Assembly: GCA_033220425.1 (NCBI GenBank)
Contig: CM065649.1
Location: 62,001-126,000 of the forward strand
DNA length: 64,000 nucleotides
Direction of reading: 5' to 3'
Source of the DNA: Lepraria neglecta
Taxonomy: Eukaryota; Ascomycota; Lecanoromycetes; Lecanorales; Stereocaulaceae
The notes beneath the pieces were generated by a model. It did not search any database. It was not told where the DNA came from and was given only the letters and a program-made list of their open reading frames with translations. Made by a program: the position numbers and the translations under genes. This document shows positions 58,851 to 64,000 of this stretch, one piece after another (the stretch's first letter is position 1; the number at the start of each line of letters is the position of its first letter).

Positions 58851-59265
58851 GACGGCGACGGCGGCGGCGGCGGCGGAGAGCTCTAGGAGACAGCAACGTC
58901 AGCGCAATCATCGTATAGTAGCTATACCAAGAATAGACCAATTATACGTCTTTTTAGCCTCAATTTTACCAATTGAGGGTGTCTCTTGAGGTTTTATTAG
59001 GGTTAGATCTAGATACGTAGGTTTTACATCAAATTTTGGTAGGGGCGCTACGCGAAAAGTTGGGAAGAACCAAGATTATTTTAATATAGATACCTTTCGT
59101 ACTATATAGTACTAAAACTGCGTAATAACGCCGTCGACGTCACCAGGGCCTACACCTCGCTGTCGACAGTCTCTACTATATCTATAGTACTACTACTGCC
59201 GCTACTAGAGGTATTACTACTACTAGCGTATAGGGCGGAGTTGCAAGGGTAGAATACAAGCTTCT

Positions 59266-59717
59266 TGTGAGGTATGCTCCCCGTCAGCGGGCCGTTATCG
59301 CTCCGTGAACTAGGCTCCTCGCTGGCGGACCGTTGCTGCGCCCTAGGATCTGCGTCCCGCGGGCGCTACGATGTCGGACTGCGGCTCAGCTCTTCGCTGG
59401 CGTTACGCTACTATATATAAAGGTATTTAAAGACGTGAAGTGGTCATATTACTGGCACAGTATAGATGGTTCTATATTAGAACTAATTACTAAGGATCCT
59501 CAGGAAAGAAGTGGGCAGACCGCTCCTTAAGCTTCTTCCTGCGGGTAATATATAGCCGCTATTAGGCAGCTAGCGTACCACTGAGAACCTAGCTCCTGAC
59601 AGCTGCTAAGTCGGTTGAACATTATTCCGATCTATACCAGCGCTCCGCGCACTAAGAGATATCGGAATAGCTTCACTAACAAGGCAGACCCCTTCTAATA
59701 TAATAGTTGGTATTATA
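59266..59717 (-). repeat. Gypsy-X copy 2 LTR (3' side)
   Basis: 452 bp. The least RIP-mutated of the four X LTRs, and the only one here that still begins TG rather than TA. Confidence 0.86.
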
Positions 59718-60799
59718 ATTATCTCCCCCCTTAAGTACTGGCCCTCTAGTGTAAACCTGCAGCGGCGCGTATTCGTAGCGCACACTGATAGTAGGGCTAG
59801 ATAGTTATATGTAGAGCTCGTTAAAAACCTTCTAAAACCCGATAGGAAAAAGGAGGGAAAAGAGTCTCTACTTTACACAAGCTCCGAAATAATACGAGTA
59901 TATTTACTACCGTAGTAACGAGATTGCGAGGTGAATTTATTTCGAAGTAAATCTCGTGTAACGCTGGCTAACCGCCGTCGTAATATTAAAAACCCTGTAG
60001 ATTCCCCTTTTACTTTCTTCCTTTATAACTCCTACTACTTATAGTATATAATCTATAATCTAATACTCCTTTAATAGGTATAGACTCTGATTAATAATAG
60101 ATTATCTCGTTATAATAATTTTCGATTCCTAAGTAAGCAGAGCTATCGCGGAGTCGTTATAGAACGCTATTAATATCTTAATAGTTAATAATAGTAGTAG
60201 TACTAGAAGTAAGTGTGATTCAATACGTAAGAGCCCCGCTATCGGGGTACTGCTGATATTCGCAGTAGCGGACCTCCCGTATAGGCCGTGCCTTCGGGCA
60301 TAAGTCCAGTGTTACCGTGGGCTAGCACCTCCTTATACTCGGTGTAAGGGGGTACGATATAGAGTAAACCGTTGTGTTATAGTATAGGTATTACTTAACA
60401 TTCTACCTGCGTTCCGCTGACGTTAAAGATACTACTAGAGTTTAGGGTAGAGGCCCGGGCGCTCTCCGCCGAGTCGGCCGGTAGTGTAGCAGCAGCGGGC
60501 GTGTCACGCCCGTTGGTCTAACGCATTGGGGACCTGCTTCGGCAGGTCACCCAGTAGCGCAAGGACCACGGTATGACCCCCGCCACGTCGGGCTATCAGT
60601 CGGCTCAGCAGGTGGCCGACCTAGAGGGGAGGGTGCGGGTGTTGGTAAGAATTCCGAATCTATAAGTTGACTCCGCTAACTCGCCGCAGGAGGTAAGTCA
60701 TATCCTATTCTTTCCTTCTCTATCCTTCTATTATACCGCTTTTCTTAACTCCGCTTATACGCCTTATACGCCACGTATATACCGACTAATTTCTTCTAG

Positions 60800-61250
60800 G
60801 ATAAGGTGGAAGGGCTGCGCGTTATAAGCGCGGAGGCAAGTATAGCGGAGGAGAGTAAGGAGGAGGAAGAGGAGAGCGAGGAGGAAGAGGAAGAGGAAGA
60901 GGAAGAGGAAGAGGAAGAGGAGTAGGAGGGGTTTAGGGAAAGTAGGGAGGATAACGAAGAGGAGGTAGAGGAAGAAGAGGAGGTAGAGGAAGAGGAGGTA
61001 AGCTCTAGCGTACCGCCTGTTACCGCTATATACTAAGTTATATAGCTGCCTATAAGCCAACCTCGGAGCGATGTTATTCGAGGTACTATATTAGAGGATC
61101 TAGAGGAGAGGAGGATAGAGAAGAGGAGGGTAAGGAGGAGGGAGAAGAGAAAAGAGAGGAGGAGAGCTATAAAAGTAGCGAAGAGGGTAAGCGATATTGC
61201 TCCGCTACCGCCGCTTATACTAACTTTCCAGGCTCGGTCCTCTTAGATTA
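60800..61250 (+). other. Purine-rich tract antisense to Gypsy-X, acidic-then-basic reading
   Basis: The + strand is a long run of GAA/GAG/AGG codon-like triplets. It reads as a Glu-rich stretch followed by an Arg/Lys-rich stretch, opposite in direction to pol, between the chromodomain-like end and the 3' LTR. The equivalent tract in Gypsy-X copy 1 is at 23540-23930. It could be an accessory antisense frame, or a simple purine tract with structural rather than coding use. Confidence 0.45.
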
Positions 61251-62184
61251 TATTCTTGCTTTTTCCTTTTGGTATTCTAGTATTTAGTGGCTCGGCGATA
61301 GAACTGCGGGGTTTTATAGTTGTATTCAATCAAGATGACTTTCTCCTACGCTTCCTTCCGTGTCCCGTATACTCCTTATACTTACGCTTAAGGACTGGTA
61401 TATTAATAAGTTTATCCTCTGGTAACTATTGGTTATAGATATCACCCTATCCAGTCTACTTGACCTTATACTATATACCTTCCTTATTCTTTACCTTATT
61501 AATAATTTCTTCTACCTCCTACTATTCTTTATTATTAATAAGTTCTAGGGGCTATATAAAATCCGCTGACTCCGCGCTATTATATAAATAATAGGGTTTA
61601 AGTAAGGATATATAAAAGGTGTTATAGATACGATAATCCGGGGGTAGTATAAGTCGGTACGCCTACGCTCTAACCTTATCTTTAATTCTAAAAGGGCCGA
61701 CGAACCGATAGGATAGCTTCTTACTTAGCCGCCTTTACTTAAGGTTTTTAGCCGATAGTATTACTAATTAGCCTACTTGGTACTCTTTAGGCTTATATTC
61801 TTGGTTGTAATACTTCGCCTGTGCCTTGATAGCTCCCTACTAATACTCCTTAATCGTTTTACGATAGTACTATAACCGCTCTACCCGTTCCTTTACTGAT
61901 AGTATCTCCCCCCTTAGGGAACCGTCCCCGGCTTCCCAATGAATTTCGGGGTTATAACTATATCCTGCAAAAAACGGCGAGCAGCTAACAGAGCTATAGA
62001 GGCTATTCATATAAGCAAATTCGGCTACGGGCAAGAGCTTTGCCCAGTTTGTTTATTCTGAATTCGCAAACGTCTATAAGAAGTGCTCTAATGTCTGGTT
62101 TTGGCGTTCTGTCTAACCATCCGTCTGCGGGTGAAAAGCGGTGCTTATACGCCGCTTGATCTTTGTATGATAGTAAACCGCTGA

Positions 62185-62412
62185 CTAGAACGCACTTATA
62201 AATACAGAGCCTCTGTCGCTTATAATACTAGTTGGTATACTATATCGGCAGACAACTTTATTAAAGAAGAGTTCCGCTAGCTCGGCGGCGGCGATAGTTT
62301 TAGTAGTAGGCAGATAACGAGCTATCTTGGTAAATCTATCTACTACTACCAAAATCGAGTTATACACAACGCCGCCCCGTTTGCTCGGAGGTAATCCTAT
62401 TATAAAATCCAT
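62185..62412 (-). other. Integrase core fragment of Gypsy-X copy 2
   Basis: Part of the Gypsy-X fossil. A 75-residue open segment begins MDFIIGLPPSKRGG and includes VVVDRFTKIARYLP and IISDRGSVF, typical of the catalytic core of Ty3/Gypsy integrases. It is the longest clearly identifiable pol piece in the window. Confidence 0.85.
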
Positions 62413-64000
62413 GGTTAATTCCTACTATAGACCTTTTAGTAACGGTAATAATTATAATTCGCCATAAGGACGATATCTAGCTACTTTGACCCTTTGACAG
62501 ATATCGTATATATGTATATAGCTCTGCGCCTACTCCGCGATATTACACTAATAGTACTTGCACTATAGGAGCTCCAGCGTCTTTTCGGCTCTAAAGTATC
62601 CTACTAGGGGGTCGTCGTAGTATTTACTAATTAATTCTTATCTTAAAGTACTATCTTTAGGGATATATAGTCGTCCCTTATACCGAAGGAGGTTCTCGTT
62701 ATCGAAAGACTAATCTTAATCTAGAAGGTACAGGCGCCCCTCTAACTCCACGCTGTTACTTCTGTATTTCCTAACCCACTTATTATAGCGTTATAAATCA
62801 GAAATTAGCGACTTGAGTGGTCTTTAGGTATCTATATAAGGCCCTTCCTTAAGATCTCTAACGGTTTTCCTTGGTATAACTACCTAAACACCTATAACTT
62901 GCGACCCTAGCTATAGCATCGCCTTATCGGCGCGCTTATATATACTTGCATCCTCTATAGACTAAAGTGCCAGCTTATTCTATAACGTTAGTAATAGCTT
63001 AGTATTTAATAGCGAGGCCCCTTCATAATCTAGGCGTCTGGAAGGAGGATTAGCGGGATTAGTTTTACCCGCTCTATAGATCATCTCGAAGTTATAAGCT
63101 GCGAGCTTTAGTGCCCAGCGTACTTACTATAGTATTAACTCTTTCAGCTTCATGAATCCCCGCAGATTATTATAATCTGTTAGAACCTCTACCGGGAAAA
63201 GGCTTCCTTCTAGGTAGTATCGCCACTACTTGAACGCTGTAATAACTGCGAGTAATTCTTAGTCATATACTTCATAATTTTGCTCAGCAGGAATCATTTT
63301 ACGAGACCAGAATATAACTGGCCGCCAGCTCCCCTGGTCATCCGGTTGTAACAGGATACCTATAATAGCAAAATTCGATGTATCGGTCTTAACCCTGATT
63401 TTCTAAGACGGATTAAAATATTATAGTAGGGGGGCTTCGGTAAACTTCCTATATAGTTATTAGAACGCCGTCTACGCGTTGTCGGACTACTCGAGTAGTC
63501 CCGTTTTCCTTCTATCCTTACTACCTTTTAGTAGGCTAGTAAGTAGTACTATAATAGCCGAATAATAATGGATGAAACGACGATAGAAATTCGTAAAGCC
63601 TAGGAATACCTGGACTTCTCGATAAGTCTTCGGTGTTAGCCAATCCCTAATTATCTTAACTCTGCGCGTATCTATCTCTACACCAGCAGTAGAGACGATG
63701 AAGCCTAAGTACTCAACCCGGGTCGTAAAAAACTCACACTTCTTCCGGTTCGTATAGAGTTAGAATTACCGAAGTCTTTAGAGTACTCCTTTGACGTGCC
63801 TCTAGTGGTCCGCTAGGGTTTCCGAAAAAACCAAGATATTATCCAAATATACCATATATATTACATCGACCAGGCCTATAAGGGCCCGATTGATATACGC
63901 TTGAAAAGTAGCAGGGGTATTCGCTAACCTAAATGGCATGACAAGATATTCAAAGTGACCGTAACACGTGCGGAACGCTATCTTCTATTCATCGCTACGC

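Larger units (their letters stand above)
57955..59084 (-). mobile_element. Tc1/mariner-type DNA transposon remnant with long terminal inverted repeats
   Basis: 1130 bp flanked by TA on both sides (57953-57954 and 59085-59086), the Tc1/mariner target. Terminal inverted repeats of ~77 bp begin TTAAAATAATCTTGG (57955-58031 and 59008-59084) with few mismatches. On the minus strand the interior reads as a DDE_3-type fungal transposase: an N-terminal helix-turn-helix-like part (SPKVIAEIEGYIPKTIRKYK, ~58800-58730), then a segment matching the YLDES-ANEHTTYRKRGW region that carries the first catalytic Asp. There are several stops, and the later catalytic Asp motifs are absent, so the body is truncated and non-autonomous. 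A (GGC)n-rich patch lies near 58855-58880. Confidence 0.82.
57040..59265 (-). pseudogene. Decayed unrecognised gene, split by a Tc1/mariner-type element
   Basis: A minus-strand reading phase with ordinary protein-like content runs from the right edge (~59200) through 59087, stops at the transposon, and resumes in the same phase at 57954 when the element and one TA are removed. The longest open piece is 57305-57804. It reads as a beta-rich, Val/Ile/Ser-rich sequence (for example ENKFAIRVVANST) and begins without an ATG. About three nonsense codons interrupt this phase, each explained by one C-to-T or G-to-A change at CA/TG. A further stretch with similar character (57040-57300) is in another frame. 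I do not recognise the family. The right end is cut by Gypsy-X copy 2. The decay looks RIP-like but much lighter than in the Gypsy elements. Confidence 0.5.
59266..64000 (-). mobile_element. Gypsy-X copy 2, Ty3/Gypsy fossil, runs off the right edge
   Basis: The 3' LTR is at 59266-59717 (452 bp), starting TGTGAGGTATGCTCC; the flank to its left is CTTCT and the partner end is outside the window. Going leftward on the minus strand from the edge: reverse transcriptase (~64000-63500; YLDNILVFS readable near 63840), RNase H (~63430-63100), integrase core (62412-62185), GPY/F-like and chromodomain-like segments (~61790-61430), then a ~1.5 kb region with a purine-rich tract before the polypurine tract and LTR. 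It keeps longer open stretches and more CA/TG than the other Gypsy elements, so it is probably the youngest here. Broken, with fewer breaks than copy 1. Confidence 0.85.

Noticed and set aside
60764-61060. Minus-strand Leu/Phe-rich open frame
   Set aside because: It is the complement of the purine-rich tract; the Leu/Phe run is a by-product of CTT/CTC triplets, not a membrane protein.
1-64000. CRISPR arrays, rRNA or tRNA genes
   Set aside because: No regularly spaced repeat-spacer array and no rRNA-like or recognisable tRNA-like segment was noticed by eye. A covariance-model scan would be needed to exclude a degraded tRNA.

Overview
The window looks like a left-hand subtelomere or heterochromatic arm of a filamentous ascomycete (Pezizomycotina). 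Three observations support this. Degenerate CCCTAA-type telomere-like motifs lie on the + strand at the left end. The mobile DNA carries repeat-induced point mutation (RIP): CA and TG are depleted, TA is enriched, and CG is retained. The two intact genes have short fungal introns with GTAAGT/GTATGT donors and a CTGAC-type branch site. The species cannot be told from the sequence.

Layout. 1-4083: A/T/C-rich tracts almost free of G, alternating with two copies of a complex subtelomeric repeat (451-1450, 1790-3392) built of ~195-250 bp units, each copy with a G-quadruplex-like tract. 4089-4539: a solo LTR. 4540-5595: a local duplication, a small LTR-like piece and an unrecognised open segment. 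5596-44003: one ~6.6 kb Ty3/Gypsy element (here called Z) split by five insertions: Gypsy-Y copy 2 (7845-14625), Gypsy-X copy 1 (15243-26768, itself hosting Gypsy-Y copy 1 at 16570-23308), Gypsy-V (27328-33673), a 173 bp solo-LTR-like insert (34288-34460), and Gypsy-W copy 1 (34723-41666, itself hosting a hAT-type foldback MITE at 38304-38890). Matching target-site duplications set nearly every boundary. 44302-50841: Gypsy-W copy 2 on the + strand. 50847-52060: a third copy of the subtelomeric repeat.

52300-57000 is a small island without RIP that holds two apparently intact genes on the minus strand: a 499-residue secreted cysteine-rich protein with twelve CC pairs, and a 428-residue secreted astacin-type (M12A) zinc metalloprotease. 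Both are predicted with one intron, and both look like extracellular or host-facing products. 57000-59260 holds a decayed unrecognised gene split by a Tc1/mariner-type element (57955-59084). From 59266 a second Gypsy-X copy runs off the window.

The LTR elements are all RIP-damaged fossils of chromodomain-type Ty3/Gypsy families. The nest order gives a relative chronology: Z is oldest, then its five insertions, then Y copy 1 and the MITE. The most unusual items are the G-free tracts with their embedded G-quadruplex repeat, the mosaic element Z whose two end LTRs belong to different subfamilies, the purine-rich antisense tract in Gypsy-X, and the gene pair in the RIP-free island.
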